64,000 bases of DNA from assembly GCA_002456975.1 (NCBI GenBank), contig NTKA01000002.1, positions 1 through 64,000 of the forward strand, read 5' to 3'. This stretch comes from Halieaceae bacterium MED-G27 (lineage in GTDB: Bacteria > Pseudomonadota > Gammaproteobacteria > Pseudomonadales > Halieaceae). This document shows, piece after piece, positions 1 through 9,554 of the stretch (position 1 is the first letter of the stretch; every line of letters starts with the position of its first letter). Under the pieces are notes generated by a model. That model did no database searches, was not told the origin of the DNA, and saw only the letters and a program-made list of their open reading frames with translations. A program made the position numbers and the translations under genes.

Positions 1-970
1 TGGTGCTGAATTTACTTAACATCAGTAACTTCATTTCGCCATCTGGGTCGTTGCCGTTATCGAACATCACATTGTTGCGGATCTCGACTTCATCGGAGTG
101 CGGGTCAGAGCCCTTATCGCTCGCCACCTCGGTAACGAAATCACCGCTGGTGATAATAATGCCGCCGGTGTTATTGCCGGTGATGATGTTGTCCTCGATG
201 ACTACCTGATCACCCGACATCACCAGAATACCGGTGCCTGAAGGAATGCCAGCCACGAGTGAACCGGGAATCGCAAAGTTAGGGGTGTTGTTGTCGATGA
301 CAAAATTACGACGGACGATGGCATCGTAAGACGATTTGATCGGTAGGCCCGGCGTAATGAACACCAAAATTCCGCCGGTATTGTTGCGGGCGATATTACC
401 CTCGACCAGAACGTGACGGCTGTTCTCGATTTCGATGCCTGCAACGTTGTCGAACACCTGGTTGTTGCGGACATCGATGTAATCCGACATGCCCACATAG
501 ATCGCGGCGTCTTCGATACCACTGAGAATATTGTTTTCTATGAGGCCGTTTTCACCGAATTCGGGAAAGATGCCGTAGAGACCGGTATCGATCACCCAGT
601 TGTTGCGAATCGAGAAGTTGTTACCCGATTGCCCCATGATGGCATTGCCTTTGTAGTTTGTAATCTTGAACCACTCGACGCTAAAGCCATTGCCCGAGTA
701 AAGGATGGCGTCATTCAGATTCTTTTCACCGTCGAGTTGTGGCCATTTGCCATTCTCGACCACACCTATCAGCGAGATATCGTCTTTATCGACAAATACC
801 GTTTCGTTGTAGACACCGGGGTATACCTTAATCGTATCGCCCGGGGCCGCCACCGTGACCGCCGCCTGAATCGAGCCGCCTTTTTTGACTTCGTGCACCG
901 CAGCGGTCGCTGGTAGTGCGAGGGTCAGCGTGATTGCGCCGAGTAAAGAGGTGAGTCTTGTTATCGTCAT
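1..970 (-). CDS. Exported right-handed parallel beta-helix protein (3' part outside window)
   Basis: The frame is open from the ATG at 970 to the window edge, about 323 codons with no stop, so the C-terminus is missing. The protein starts with a signal peptide (hydrophobic stretch ending in LPATAA). It then has repeated Asn-rich turns such as IRNNWVIDT, IENNILSG, VRNNQVFDN, VEGNIARNN and IEDNITGNN, the pattern of stacked beta-helix coils (NosD/CASH, TIGR03805-like families). The start overlaps the stop of the upstream peroxidase gene by one base (TAATG), so translation is probably coupled. Members of such families are often found beside haem proteins and have no known reaction. A periplasmic or surface location is inferred from the signal peptide. 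Function unknown. Confidence 0.8.
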   Translation of the reverse strand, partial: MTITRLTSLLGAITLTLALPATAAVHEVKKGGSIQAAVTVAAPGDTIKVYPGVYNETVFVDKDDISLIGVVENGKWPQLDGEKNLNDAILYSGNGFSVEWFKITNYKGNAIMGQSGNNFSIRNNWVIDTGLYGIFPEFGENGLIENNILSGIEDAAIYVGMSDYIDVRNNQVFDNVAGIEIENSRHVLVEGNIARNNTGGILVFITPGLPIKSSYDAIVRRNFVIDNNTPNFAIPGSLVAGIPSGTGILVMSGDQVVIEDNIITGNNTGGIIITSGDFVTEVASDKGSDPHSDEVEIRNNVMFDNGNDPDGEMKLLMLSKFST

Positions 971-2199
971 TATGGTGTCCTCACAGTCAATGCTTGGGCT
1001 TTGATCGCCCGTCCCGGTGGTAGCCCTGAGGGTACCCGCATCGGGATTTCGGGCATAAAGCCTTCATCGGTTAAAGCGTGTAGGAAATCGACCAGTCTGT
1101 CGAGTTCTTCATCGCGTAAATTCGGGTCCCAGATATGCCAGTGGATGAGCAGCGACTCGTCCTCGGGTACGGCATGGCCACGCCCTTTGTTGTAGAAGCC
1201 AACCGTCTCCCGAAGCGTCTCAAAGTTACCCTGGTGCATGTAGGGCGCGCTTCGGGCGATATTACGGAGACTTGGCACCCGGAAACCACCACGTTGCTCG
1301 GGGATGCCTGAGGTGGCGCCTGCGCCTGGATCAAAGGGTCGATCCTCAGGCTCGGGTACGCCGATAATCGCGAGTTGTTGGTTGGTGAATAACGGCGGTG
1401 TATGACACTCACCACAGCGCGACACAAACGACCGGAAGACGTTAAGCCCTTCGAGTTCAGAGGGTGCAAGTGCGTTGTGGGCGCCATGCGCATAGAAATC
1501 AAACCGACTATTGAGCGAGATCAGCGAGCTTTCAAAGGCGGTGAGTGCCTCGTAAACCATATCCAGCCTGATAGTGTCCGCGTTGGTATTGGCGCTGGTG
1601 CCGGTGCCACTATGGAAGGCCTCTGCGAACATTGCTCGGTAGGTAGCGTTGTCATTCAGCGTTTTGAGGAGGTTCTCTGGTGTATTCCCCATCTCAAGCT
1701 CTGAGTACAACGGTCCTAACATCTGTTCCTCAAGCGAGGCTTTGCTGCCATCCCATAATAGGCGCTGGAAAAAGCCGATATTCCAAAGGCTCGGTGCTGA
1801 GCGCTCAAGAATCTGACCGTGAATACCAACAGCACGGCCTTTGCCATCCGAAAATCCGAGCTCCGGATCGTGACAACTCGAGCAAGCGAGCGAGCCATCA
1901 CTCGATAGTATGGGGTCGAAGAAGAGATACCGCCCAAGGTCGATGACCTCAGGACGAAAGCCATCGCGAAGCTCGGGCAGTCCGGCTTTTAAGCCACCGA
2001 CGCCACTGTTATGCGGCGATTTATAGGTGTTGTAGATGCTATCGAGCTTGCAGACCGAATGCTCGTTGAATTTAAAGCCCGCTGGGCAGTAGTCGACCAA
2101 TGCAAAGTCATGATTTGTTTGCTTGGCTATAGCGAGGGGCGCCAGCCAAAGTGCTAGCGCTAGACTCGCACCTAACTTACTCAGCGAGCGAAACCACAT
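970..2199 (-). CDS. Di-haem cytochrome c peroxidase / MauG-like protein
   Basis: This 409-residue protein has an N-terminal signal peptide (cleavage near residue 25) and two haem c sites, CSSCH at residues 106-110 and CGECH at 262-266. This is the layout of the CCP_MauG family. Surrounding family signatures include LGRYLFFDP before the first haem and RVPSLRNIARSAPYMHQG before the C-terminus. Family members reduce peroxide or oxidise protein side chains in the periplasm using electrons from small cytochromes. The upstream gene supplies a di-haem cytochrome c (23-nt overlap) and the downstream gene a beta-helix protein (1-nt overlap). The N-terminal segment before the first haem, with Cys38 and Cys50, is an extra I do not recognise. 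The true substrate is unknown. Confidence 0.88.
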   Translation of the reverse strand: MWFRSLSKLGASLALALWLAPLAIAKQTNHDFALVDYCPAGFKFNEHSVCKLDSIYNTYKSPHNSGVGGLKAGLPELRDGFRPEVIDLGRYLFFDPILSSDGSLACSSCHDPELGFSDGKGRAVGIHGQILERSAPSLWNIGFFQRLLWDGSKASLEEQMLGPLYSELEMGNTPENLLKTLNDNATYRAMFAEAFHSGTGTSANTNADTIRLDMVYEALTAFESSLISLNSRFDFYAHGAHNALAPSELEGLNVFRSFVSRCGECHTPPLFTNQQLAIIGVPEPEDRPFDPGAGATSGIPEQRGGFRVPSLRNIARSAPYMHQGNFETLRETVGFYNKGRGHAVPEDESLLIHWHIWDPNLRDEELDRLVDFLHALTDEGFMPEIPMRVPSGLPPGRAIKAQALTVRTP

Positions 2200-2791
2200 A
2201 AGCCGTCACATCGTCGATAAGCTGAGGGTCTTTTAGGGCTTTCGATAGTCGCGCCATTTGCTGGCCATAGCGATCGTCGGGATGAGCGCCGCGCCTGCCC
2301 TCCGTGTAGTGAAGATACTGACGCTTCAGGTAGTCACCACTGAGACCCAAAAGGTTGGGAGCGCCGAGCGCATCGTTACCAACTGCATTGGTGCCGTGAC
2401 AGGCGCCGCAGTAGGCGGTGTAGAGATCTCTGCCGCGAGCCTCGTCACCGGTCTGTGCTGAGGGTGCGGCAACGTTACTGTCAGGTAGCGCGGCAATCGC
2501 TGCGGTAGCGCTTGCGAGTGTTGGCGCATCCAGCGTGGTGACAGCGGCGACCATCGATTGAGTGTAGCTATCGTCGCTGCTGCGCCAGCCCTCCTTAAAG
2601 GCTTGCAACTGGCGTTTGATGTATTGCTCGGAGAGCAAAGAGAGATTAGGTGCACCGAGCGCTTCATTACCTTGAGCGCGAGCGCCATGACATTGTGCGC
2701 AATGCGTTTGATAGCTGTCATCGGCCGCGGCCGACATAGTTGCCATTAGCAGAGTTGTTAAAGCTACGCGCAGTATGAAGTTTGAATTCAT
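2177..2791 (-). CDS. Di-haem cytochrome c (c4/c553 type)
   Basis: This 204-residue exported protein has a signal peptide (about residues 1-22) and two similar halves, each with a class I haem c motif: CAQCH at 31-35 and CGACH at 128-132. Each half also carries the family sequence GAPNL followed by YxKRQ, as in cytochrome c4. It should act in the periplasm as a two-electron carrier. Its gene is the first of the operon and overlaps the peroxidase-like gene by 23 nt, so it is the likely electron donor or acceptor of that enzyme. A good sigma-70 promoter lies about 64 nt upstream. Confidence 0.9.
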   Translation of the reverse strand: MNSNFILRVALTTLLMATMSAAADDSYQTHCAQCHGARAQGNEALGAPNLSLLSEQYIKRQLQAFKEGWRSSDDSYTQSMVAAVTTLDAPTLASATAAIAALPDSNVAAPSAQTGDEARGRDLYTAYCGACHGTNAVGNDALGAPNLLGLSGDYLKRQYLHYTEGRRGAHPDDRYGQQMARLSKALKDPQLIDDVTAYVVSLAE

Positions 2792-2854
2792 GAGCCTTTG
2801 TTAGTGCTTGTCGTTTAGTTGTTATCGTCTAGTTCTTATTCTTTGAGCGACATC

Positions 2855-2882
2855 AGTATAAACGTCGGGGCAAGGGTGACAA
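2855..2882 (-). promoter_or_regulatory. Sigma-70 promoter of the cytochrome c operon
   Basis: On the minus strand the sequence reads TTGTCA, a 16-nt spacer, then TATACT; each hexamer matches consensus at 5 of 6 positions. It points toward the di-haem cytochrome gene, with the -10 about 64 nt before its ATG. This is a match by eye; no transcript start is known. Confidence 0.6.
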
Positions 2883-2966
2883 ACATGCCGCTTTGTAGGA
2901 TCTACCTAGCGATCGCACTTTTAGGCAAAGCGCGCTAAACTCAAGAAAAAGAGTGGGGGATGCGCT

Positions 2967-3428
2967 ATGCAGTTTTTGCAGCAGGATTGTCGCGCAACGT
3001 TACGAGAGGGCCTCGATGAGCTCTACCGCAACGCGCCGGAGGTGGCCGAGGTCTCTGAACGAAAAGGCAAGAGCTTTCGCGATCACGACCTCACACACGT
3101 GCTTTTTGGTTGTGATACCTCGCTTGAAGGTGAACTTTTGCTGAAGCCCTGGATCCTTTTCGGCACGACCATCACCATGGAAGAACTCAAAGCCTATCAG
3201 GCTGATCCCGAGGTGCAGCGTCTCAATCAAGAGGGGATCGATATGATGGGTGGGCGACTGAAAGCCTATCTATTGGGCTTTGTGTACTTTTTCCCGCTTT
3301 TTTTCTGGGTTTGGCTGCGCCGGGTGAGATGTATGTCTAGCAAGTGGCCTCATTCTGACGTTAGCGAAGAAATGCTCGATACGCCGCTTGATCAGTTAAG
3401 ACGTGAGTACGGGATTCAACTGTATTAG
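2967..3428 (+). CDS. Coq4-like protein
   Basis: This 153-residue protein carries HDLTH at residues 40-44 followed by exactly 11 residues and Glu56. This is the HDxxH-x11-E metal-binding signature of the Coq4 family (ubiquinone biosynthesis scaffold in eukaryotes, now linked to C1 decarboxylation/hydroxylation of the ring). A hydrophobic segment at about 99-117 followed by LRRVR suggests membrane attachment. The ATG at 2967 has a GGGGGA ribosome site a few bases upstream. The gene stands alone, divergent from the cytochrome c operon and convergent with rpoD. A coq7 gene lies at 28 kb, so ubiquinone synthesis is present in the genome. The family call rests on the motif only, and the function in bacteria is inferred. 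Confidence 0.65.
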   Translation: MQFLQQDCRATLREGLDELYRNAPEVAEVSERKGKSFRDHDLTHVLFGCDTSLEGELLLKPWILFGTTITMEELKAYQADPEVQRLNQEGIDMMGGRLKAYLLGFVYFFPLFFWVWLRRVRCMSSKWPHSDVSEEMLDTPLDQLRREYGIQLY

Positions 3429-3484
3429 CGCTCGCTTCACCCGTCACTAGCAGGACTTGCGAAGGCGGCGAGCAAGTTAATGGC

Positions 3485-5290
3485 TTACTCGTCTAGGAAG
3501 CTTCTCAGGTAATCCGAGCGAGTGGGGTGTCGAAGCTTACGCAGCGCTTTGGCTTCGATCTGCCGAATACGCTCTCGGGTCACATCAAACTGCTTGCCGA
3601 CTTCTTCAAGCGTGTGATCGGTATTCATATCGATACCGAACCGCATACGAAGCACCTTGGCTTCGCGAGCAGTCAAACCACCGAGCACTTCGCGGGTGGC
3701 CTCGGTCAAACCTTCATCGGTCGCGGCATCGACAGGGCTTGAGATAGCCACATCTTCGATGAAATCACCGAGGTGCGAATCTTCATCATCGCCAATTGGA
3801 GTTTCCATCGAGATTGGTTCTTTAGCGATCTTTAATACCTTGCGAACCTTATCTTCGGGCATGTCCATGCGCTCGCCGAGCTCTTCCGGTGTCGGCTCGC
3901 GGCCCATTTCCTGAAGCATCTGGCGCGAGATACGGTTCAGTTTGTTGATCGTTTCGATCATGTGCACTGGAATACGAATGGTTCTAGCCTGATCCGCAAT
4001 CGATCGAGTGATCGCCTGACGGATCCACCAGGTTGCATAGGTGGAAAACTTGTAGCCACGTCGGTATTCAAACTTATCCACCGCCTTCATAAGACCGATG
4101 TTGCCTTCTTGGATCAGGTCTAAGAACTGCAGGCCCCGGTTGGTGTATTTCTTGGCAATCGAGATTACAAGACGCAGGTTAGCTTCCACCATGTCTTTCT
4201 TTGCGCGACGAGCTCGGGCTTCACCCATGCTCATGCGACGATTGATCTCTTTAATCTCTGTGGTCGACAGTCCGGTCTCGTGTTCGACAACGCCAATCCG
4301 CCTCTGCAGACGCAAAATGTCTTCTTTGTAATTCAGTAAGCGCTGATTCACGGCGTCTGAGCTCGAGCCTCGCTCGATCCACTCAAGATCGCTCTCGGAG
4401 CCTTGGAATGTCTTAATGAATTCCTTGCGGTCCATGCGGCACTCACGAACGACAAGCCGCATGATCTCGCGCTCCTGCTCGCGCACCACGGCTAGCACAG
4501 CGCGCGGCGTTTCAACTAGGGGATCAAAGACTCGAGGCGTCAGCTTGAAGAACTTGAAGAGCTCACCAAGTTTCTTCATCTCATTTTGGGATTGCTTCGC
4601 TGAGTGACCATGCTCGGCAATCGCATTCCCGGTCTTGGTGCACTGACGCTTTAAGGCGGTGAAGCGCTTCTTCGCTTCTACCGGATCAGGTCCTGTTTCG
4701 GTCTCTTCGTCATCATTGTTGTTGTTCGCATTGGCTTCCGCAATTTCCTGCGCTGAGGGCACATGATCAGCGGGGTCAAGGTAGCCAACCAAAATATCGG
4801 TGAGCTTGCGCTCTTCCTTAGCGACCAAGTCATACTCGTTACAAAGCTTGCGCGCAATGCCGGGATACCAGGCGAGTGCTGCCATCAACTCGCGAATCCC
4901 TTCTTCGATTCGCTTGGCGATGACGATTTCGCCTTCGCGCGTAAGCAGCTCGACGGTGCCCATCTCGCGCATGTACATGCGCACGGGGTCAGTAGTGCGG
5001 CCAGCTTCGTTTTCAACAGCAGCCAGCGCAGCAGCAGCCTCTGCAGCAGCGATCTCATCGGCTGAGCGATCGCCCTCGGTCATGAGTAGTTCGTCGGCGT
5101 CGGGTGCCTGCTCGAATACCTGAATGCCCATGTCGTTGATCATCTGGATGATGTCTTCGACCTGATCGGGTTCTGAAATATCTTGGGGCAGGTGGTCATT
5201 GACCTCGGCATACGTGAGGTAGCCCTGCTCCTTGCCCTTGGCGATCAATTGCTTTAGCAAAGATTGTTGTTGTTGTAGTGTGTCAGACAT
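3485..5290 (-). CDS. rpoD: RNA polymerase primary sigma factor RpoD (sigma-70)
   Basis: This 601-residue protein is close to the length of E. coli RpoD (613). It has region 1.1 at the N-terminus, an acidic low-complexity stretch within the non-conserved region ([15 protein letters not shown], about residue 190), region 2.4 ([15 protein letters not shown]) and the C-terminal region 4.2 helix-turn-helix ([19 protein letters not shown]). It directs core polymerase to housekeeping promoters. It is the last gene of rpsU-yqeY-dnaG-rpoD. The 143-nt gap before it, with an 8-T run on the coding strand, may hold its own promoter or a processing site, but I see no clear hexamers. Confidence 0.98.
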   Translation of the reverse strand: MSDTLQQQQSLLKQLIAKGKEQGYLTYAEVNDHLPQDISEPDQVEDIIQMINDMGIQVFEQAPDADELLMTEGDRSADEIAAAEAAAALAAVENEAGRTTDPVRMYMREMGTVELLTREGEIVIAKRIEEGIRELMAALAWYPGIARKLCNEYDLVAKEERKLTDILVGYLDPADHVPSAQEIAEANANNNNDDEETETGPDPVEAKKRFTALKRQCTKTGNAIAEHGHSAKQSQNEMKKLGELFKFFKLTPRVFDPLVETPRAVLAVVREQEREIMRLVVRECRMDRKEFIKTFQGSESDLEWIERGSSSDAVNQRLLNYKEDILRLQRRIGVVEHETGLSTTEIKEINRRMSMGEARARRAKKDMVEANLRLVISIAKKYTNRGLQFLDLIQEGNIGLMKAVDKFEYRRGYKFSTYATWWIRQAITRSIADQARTIRIPVHMIETINKLNRISRQMLQEMGREPTPEELGERMDMPEDKVRKVLKIAKEPISMETPIGDDEDSHLGDFIEDVAISSPVDAATDEGLTEATREVLGGLTAREAKVLRMRFGIDMNTDHTLEEVGKQFDVTRERIRQIEAKALRKLRHPTRSDYLRSFLDE

Positions 5291-5433
5291 GTACGGGTCC
5301 GGGGTCGTAGGGGCAGAAAAAAAACAGCCAGCAATGATAGCGATCGTTACGGCAATAAGCTATTGAAAATCCGGGCTTTCTGCCGCAAAAAGTAACGATT
5401 TCTGAACTTTCCTCGTCTGGGAGGGCTTGCGCG

Positions 5434-7299
5434 TCAGCCTCGTCTCGACTTTTCTCTAATAGCCTGTGTCAGCGCAACAAGCTCGCGCTTTTGCTTGTCG
5501 CTTAGTTCAGTGTAGGCCACAGATTTCAATTCATCAGCCCGTTTACGCAAAATACCGATTTCCCGATCTCTCGCCACTTTCTCAATCACCGCAGTCAACT
5601 GCGCCTGCATCCCTTTTTCATCGATGACTTCACTTGCGGCATAAGCGCTTAACTTCTCACCTTCGGGCGTGCCCATCCAATAGCCTAGTAGCGATGGTGT
5701 GGTCATATCGGGATTCTCGCGAACGTGTAGACACACCGCTCTCAGCAGTTTGGCATCCTCGGTGTCAATCGAATCCAAGCCGTTTAAATCCAGTGAGATA
5801 GCGAGCGCAGGGTTCAGGGTTATCAGACCCAATGCTCGCGATAGCAACGCAGTCTCGTTGACTATGCTGTCTTGACCGGCCGCTGGCAACGGCTGGCGCT
5901 GGGTGGAAGCAAAGGAGTCGTAATCGTCGAGTGCTTCGTATCCGGGGAAGCCTTCTTCACCCATCCGATCGCCCGTATCAGGGGGCATTTCAACCGCGGG
6001 CTCACGTGGAGGCTCGCGAAGGCGCTTGAGGCTCTCGACATCAATCGCGGTTCTGTCGGCAAGTGATTGGTAGAGCAGGGCTCTAAAAACACCTTCGGGA
6101 ATCATCGAGATGAATGGCGCAAGCACCTTCGATAGGCGTGCCTTGCCCTCCATCGTGGACTCATCAATACCGTCGCCTAGCTCCTTAAATAGGAAATCTT
6201 CAAGCGGTGTTGCGGTGTCTAAGAGATGCTCGAAGTGTGCCTCCCCTTTGTCACGAATCAGGGTGTCGGGGTCTTCGCCCTCTGGGAGGAACAGGAAGCG
6301 AACTTGTCTACCGTCTTCCATCATGGGTAGCGCGGCTTCTAAACCTCGGAATGCCGCCTTGCGTCCAGCGCTATCCCCGTCAAAGCAAAAAATGACCTGG
6401 TCGACACGGCGAAATAAGGCCTCTAGGTGTGGCTGACCGACCGATGTACCCAGCGTCGCTACTGCGTAGTGGATGCCAAACTGAGCCAGTGCGATCACAT
6501 CCATGTAGCCCTCAACGACAACGATTCGCTCCAGGTTCTTAGCGAACTGACGGATGTGATGGAGGCCGTACAACTCATGAGATTTCGAGAAAAGAGGCGT
6601 CTCGGGTGAGTTCAGATACTTGGGTTTATCGTCTCCGAGTACTCTTCCGCCCATTGCGATGACTTTGCCGCGCTGGTTGACGATAGGGAAAATGACGCGG
6701 TGTCGGAAGCGATCATAGACGCGGTCTCGGTCATTGCGGACGAGGAGGCCCGCATTTTCCGCATATTGTTTTTCCGCATCAGTGGTAAAAACGGTATCGA
6801 GTGTATTCCACCCTTCGGGTGCAAAGCCCAATCGGAAGTCTCGGGCTATTTCTCCACTCAAGCCCCGACTCTTAAGATAGCTGACAACGGCGTCTCGCGC
6901 CGGGTGCTGGCGCAGCATTTGCTCGTAGTATTTCGTGGCCTTTTCCATGGCCTCGTAAAGCGGTTTTTGAGTATCAATTTGAGGCGCGCCACCGCTCTCC
7001 TCATCGGGTGGTAGTTCCATACCTGCGCTATGGGCGAGTTGCTCGATAGCTTCTCTGAATTCGAGGCGCTCGTAGTCCATGATGAAGCCAAGCGCGTTGC
7101 CGCCAGCGCCGCAGCCAAAGCAGTAATAGAACTGTTTGTCGGGGTTAACCGAGAATGATGGTGTTTTTTCTTGATGAAACGGACAGCAGGCGGAGTAATT
7201 TTTGCCGGTCTTTTTGAGCTTCACTCTGCGGTCGACCACGTCCACGATGTCGGTGCGATCGAGCACTTGATCTATAAACGCTTGTGGAAGTCGGGCCAT
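5434..7299 (-). CDS. dnaG: DNA primase DnaG
   Basis: This 621-residue protein synthesises RNA primers at the replication fork with DnaB. The N-terminal CHC2 zinc finger is visible (CPFHQEKTPSF followed by YYCFGCGAGG). The central Toprim domain shows VVVEGYMDVIAL and CFDGDSAG. The C-terminal DnaB-interaction domain is less conserved. The start gives the family N-terminus MARLPQAFIDQVLDR. It lies between yqeY (22-nt gap) and rpoD in the macromolecular synthesis operon. Confidence 0.98.
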   Translation of the reverse strand: MARLPQAFIDQVLDRTDIVDVVDRRVKLKKTGKNYSACCPFHQEKTPSFSVNPDKQFYYCFGCGAGGNALGFIMDYERLEFREAIEQLAHSAGMELPPDEESGGAPQIDTQKPLYEAMEKATKYYEQMLRQHPARDAVVSYLKSRGLSGEIARDFRLGFAPEGWNTLDTVFTTDAEKQYAENAGLLVRNDRDRVYDRFRHRVIFPIVNQRGKVIAMGGRVLGDDKPKYLNSPETPLFSKSHELYGLHHIRQFAKNLERIVVVEGYMDVIALAQFGIHYAVATLGTSVGQPHLEALFRRVDQVIFCFDGDSAGRKAAFRGLEAALPMMEDGRQVRFLFLPEGEDPDTLIRDKGEAHFEHLLDTATPLEDFLFKELGDGIDESTMEGKARLSKVLAPFISMIPEGVFRALLYQSLADRTAIDVESLKRLREPPREPAVEMPPDTGDRMGEEGFPGYEALDDYDSFASTQRQPLPAAGQDSIVNETALLSRALGLITLNPALAISLDLNGLDSIDTEDAKLLRAVCLHVRENPDMTTPSLLGYWMGTPEGEKLSAYAASEVIDEKGMQAQLTAVIEKVARDREIGILRKRADELKSVAYTELSDKQKRELVALTQAIREKSRRG

Positions 7300-7321
7300 A
7301 TCCGCGACCTAAATAGGTGTC

Positions 7322-7780
7322 TCAGGCGTTGAGTTTAGCCTTAACCATCTTGGAAACGGCACCCATGTCGGCGCGACCCTGAAGTTTTGGCTTGATGGCG
7401 CCCATTAGAGGACCCATGGCAGCCATGCCCGTGGCGTCGATACCAGCGAGTGCTTCGTCGATCAGAGCGTTGATCTCGTCATCGGTGAGTTGTTGGGGAA
7501 GAAATTCCTGAATAACCGCAATTTCAGAGAGTTCAATCGCTGCGAGCTCATCGCGGCCCGCTGCCTGAAACTGGCTGACTGAGTCGCGCCGCTGCTTCAC
7601 CATTTTGTCGAGAATGGTCAAGGCTCTCGCATCGTCAACATCGATACGCTCGTCGACTTCGACGCGTTTAAATTCGGCTTGCATAAGCCTTATGGTGCCG
7701 AGACGCTCTTTATCCCGCGCTTTCATTGCCTCTTTCATGGAGGCTTTGATTTGGGCAACTAGTGACTCGGCTTCGCTCAT
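7322..7780 (-). CDS. yqeY: GatB/YqeY domain protein
   Basis: This 152-residue protein matches the YqeY family over its full length: an N-terminal helical part (MKARDKERLGTIRLMQAEFK) and a C-terminal GatB-like helical domain ending MGAVSKMVKAKL. The C-terminal domain resembles the tRNA-binding tail of GatB amidotransferase. No reaction is established for the stand-alone protein. Its position between rpsU and dnaG is the usual one in pseudomonads and relatives. Confidence 0.93.
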   Translation of the reverse strand: MSEAESLVAQIKASMKEAMKARDKERLGTIRLMQAEFKRVEVDERIDVDDARALTILDKMVKQRRDSVSQFQAAGRDELAAIELSEIAVIQEFLPQQLTDDEINALIDEALAGIDATGMAAMGPLMGAIKPKLQGRADMGAVSKMVKAKLNA

Positions 7781-7797
7781 AGCGGGTTGCCAGCTAA

Positions 7798-8013
7798 TTA
7801 ATACAGACGCTGGCGCTTGCGGTTCTCGCGAGACATTTTTTTGAGGTGTCGCTTTACCGCGGCGGCTGCAGCACGCTTGCGAACGGTTGTCGGCTTCTCA
7901 TAGTGCTCGCGCTTGCGTACTTCTGCCAGTAGGCCAGCTTTTTCGCAAGAGCGCTTGAAGCGACGCAGTGCGACGTCAAATGGCTCGTTTTCTTTTACCT
8001 TAACTGCGGGCAT
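7798..8013 (-). CDS. rpsU: 30S ribosomal protein S21
   Basis: The 71-residue product begins [21 protein letters not shown] and ends in a very basic tail ([14 protein letters not shown]), typical of bS21. The open frame extends upstream to 8103, but the ATG at 8013 gives the family N-terminus and lies downstream of a strong promoter. S21 sits at the 30S platform and helps initiation. It is the first gene of the rpsU-yqeY-dnaG-rpoD operon. Confidence 0.97.
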   Translation of the reverse strand: MPAVKVKENEPFDVALRRFKRSCEKAGLLAEVRKREHYEKPTTVRKRAAAAAVKRHLKKMSRENRKRQRLY

Positions 8014-8064
8014 TGAGTGGTCCTGTGTCTTGGGTCTTATCGACCGCATTAAATTCGGGCGCGC

Positions 8065-8093
8065 AGTATAGGTAGTGGCGCTGAGTTTTGCAA
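8065..8093 (-). promoter_or_regulatory. Sigma-70 promoter of rpsU operon
   Basis: On the minus strand TTGCAA is followed by a 17-nt spacer and TATACT (4/6 and 5/6 matches to consensus). The -10 lies 51 nt before the rpsU ATG. It sits in the 128-nt divergent gap between rpsU and tsaD and would drive the macromolecular synthesis operon. Called by eye. Confidence 0.65.
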
Positions 8094-8141
8094 AGCCTAT
8101 CAACGTGCTACCTTGCCGCTCTTTGTCACTAAGGCTAAACC

Positions 8142-9188
8142 GTGCTCGTATTGGGAATAGAAACTAGCTGCGATGAGACAGGCGTTGCGCTCTATTGCAC
8201 TGAGCGTGGTCTGCTCGCCGACGCCCTGTACTCACAGGTCGATATCCATGCAGAGTACGGGGGTGTCGTACCCGAACTCGCATCCCGCGATCATATCCGT
8301 AAGACATTGCCATTGATCGACTCAGTGCTAGCGGATGCTTCATGCCGGAAGTCGCAGATAGATGCGGTCGCCTACACCGCGGGACCTGGCTTGATGGGCG
8401 CATTAATTGTTGGAACAACTGTGGCGCGCTCGATTGCGAAAGGGCTGGGTGTGCCCGCGCTCGGGGTACATCACATGGAGGGCCATCTCATGGCGCCCAT
8501 GCTTGGGGAAAACTCCCCAACTTATCCATTTGTGGCTTTATTGGTGTCAGGCGGGCACACCCAGCTGATCAAGGTCGCGCGCTTTGGTGACTACCAATTA
8601 CTCGGCGAATCTGTGGACGATGCCGCGGGTGAGGCCTTCGACAAAACAGCAAAGATGTTGAGTCTGGGCTACCCGGGCGGTCCCGCGGTCGCCAAGCTTG
8701 CTGAAGAGGGCGATCCGAATCGCTTCGACTTCCCCCGACCCATGGTGCGTCAGCCAGGGCTCGATTTCAGCTTTTCGGGGTTAAAGACCCATGTTTCGAC
8801 CTGCTTGAGGCAATTAGCCAACGACAATCCTTTGACCGACCAAGACCGCGCCGATGTTGCGCGCGCTTTTGAAGAGGCAGTGGTGGATACGCTGCTGATC
8901 AAGTGCCGCAGAGCGATCGAGCAGGAGTCAGTGGGTACTCTGGTAATGGCAGGTGGCGTCAGTGCTAATCGGCGACTGAGGGCACGTCTTGCCGAGGTGC
9001 TGGGTTCAAAAGGGGTGAAGGTCATGTATCCAGAGGCATCTTTATGCACTGACAATGGTGCAATGATCGCCTATGCAGGGGCACTCCGACTGGTAGCGGG
9101 AGAAGCTGATAGCGCCGACAGTCAGGTACGGCCAAGATGGCCGATCACCGAGCTGTCTGCCCCCGAAATGGCATTGGAAAGCCTCTGA
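8142..9188 (+). CDS. tsaD: tRNA N6-threonylcarbamoyladenosine synthase subunit TsaD
   Basis: This 348-residue protein has the Kae1/TsaD signature: [11 protein letters not shown] at the N-terminus, the metal-binding HHMEGH near residue 110, LVSGGHTQ, and [10 protein letters not shown] near the C-terminus. It transfers threonylcarbamoyl to A37 of ANN-decoding tRNAs together with TsaB, TsaC and TsaE (none in the window). The start is GTG at 8142, which gives the standard N-terminus. It is divergent from rpsU and followed after 9 nt by folB. Confidence 0.97.
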   Translation: MLVLGIETSCDETGVALYCTERGLLADALYSQVDIHAEYGGVVPELASRDHIRKTLPLIDSVLADASCRKSQIDAVAYTAGPGLMGALIVGTTVARSIAKGLGVPALGVHHMEGHLMAPMLGENSPTYPFVALLVSGGHTQLIKVARFGDYQLLGESVDDAAGEAFDKTAKMLSLGYPGGPAVAKLAEEGDPNRFDFPRPMVRQPGLDFSFSGLKTHVSTCLRQLANDNPLTDQDRADVARAFEEAVVDTLLIKCRRAIEQESVGTLVMAGGVSANRRLRARLAEVLGSKGVKVMYPEASLCTDNGAMIAYAGALRLVAGEADSADSQVRPRWPITELSAPEMALESL

Positions 9189-9197
9189 GGAAATCAG

Positions 9198-9554
9198 ATG
9201 AGCCTGGATCGTGTTCATATCGAAGGTTTGCGCACCCGCGCCGTGATTGGGTGTTACGGCTGGGAGCGTTTGGTCAAACAGCCCCTGGTCTTTGACATTG
9301 AGTTATTCGGTGATTTTTCACGCGCCGCAAGTACCGATGATGTGACCCATGCCCTCGACTATGCCGCTATCTCATCATCGGTAAAAACCTTTGTCGAAGC
9401 CTCAAGTTTTCAATTGCTCGAGGCATTGATTGAGGCGGTCGCGCGACAACTACTCGATATTGCAGCTGTTGAGAAAGTAAATCTGAGGATCAGAAAACCC
9501 TATGCGGTGGCCGATGCCTCGGTGGGTATATCGATAGAGCGGACCCGGCAGTAA
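9198..9554 (+). CDS. folB: Dihydroneopterin aldolase FolB
   Basis: This 118-residue protein has the FolB pattern: VHIEGLRTRAVIGCYGWER at the N-terminus, the catalytic-region DYAAI, LLEALIEAVA, and the C-terminal lysine region LRIRKPYAVADASVGISIERT. It cleaves 7,8-dihydroneopterin to 6-hydroxymethyl-dihydropterin in folate synthesis and may also act as an epimerase. It starts 9 nt after tsaD. The last 47 bases of the gene are present again in decayed form 140 bp downstream. Confidence 0.93.
   Translation: MSLDRVHIEGLRTRAVIGCYGWERLVKQPLVFDIELFGDFSRAASTDDVTHALDYAAISSSVKTFVEASSFQLLEALIEAVARQLLDIAAVEKVNLRIRKPYAVADASVGISIERTRQ

Noticed and set aside
413-916. Plus-strand open frame of 167 codons opposite the beta-helix gene
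   Set aside because: It is antisense to a frame with a signal peptide and clear beta-helix repeats, and shows no domain of its own.
5291-5433. Intrinsic terminator or promoter between dnaG and rpoD
   Set aside because: An 8-T run is present on the coding strand but I find no good stem before it, and no pair of hexamers with proper spacing.
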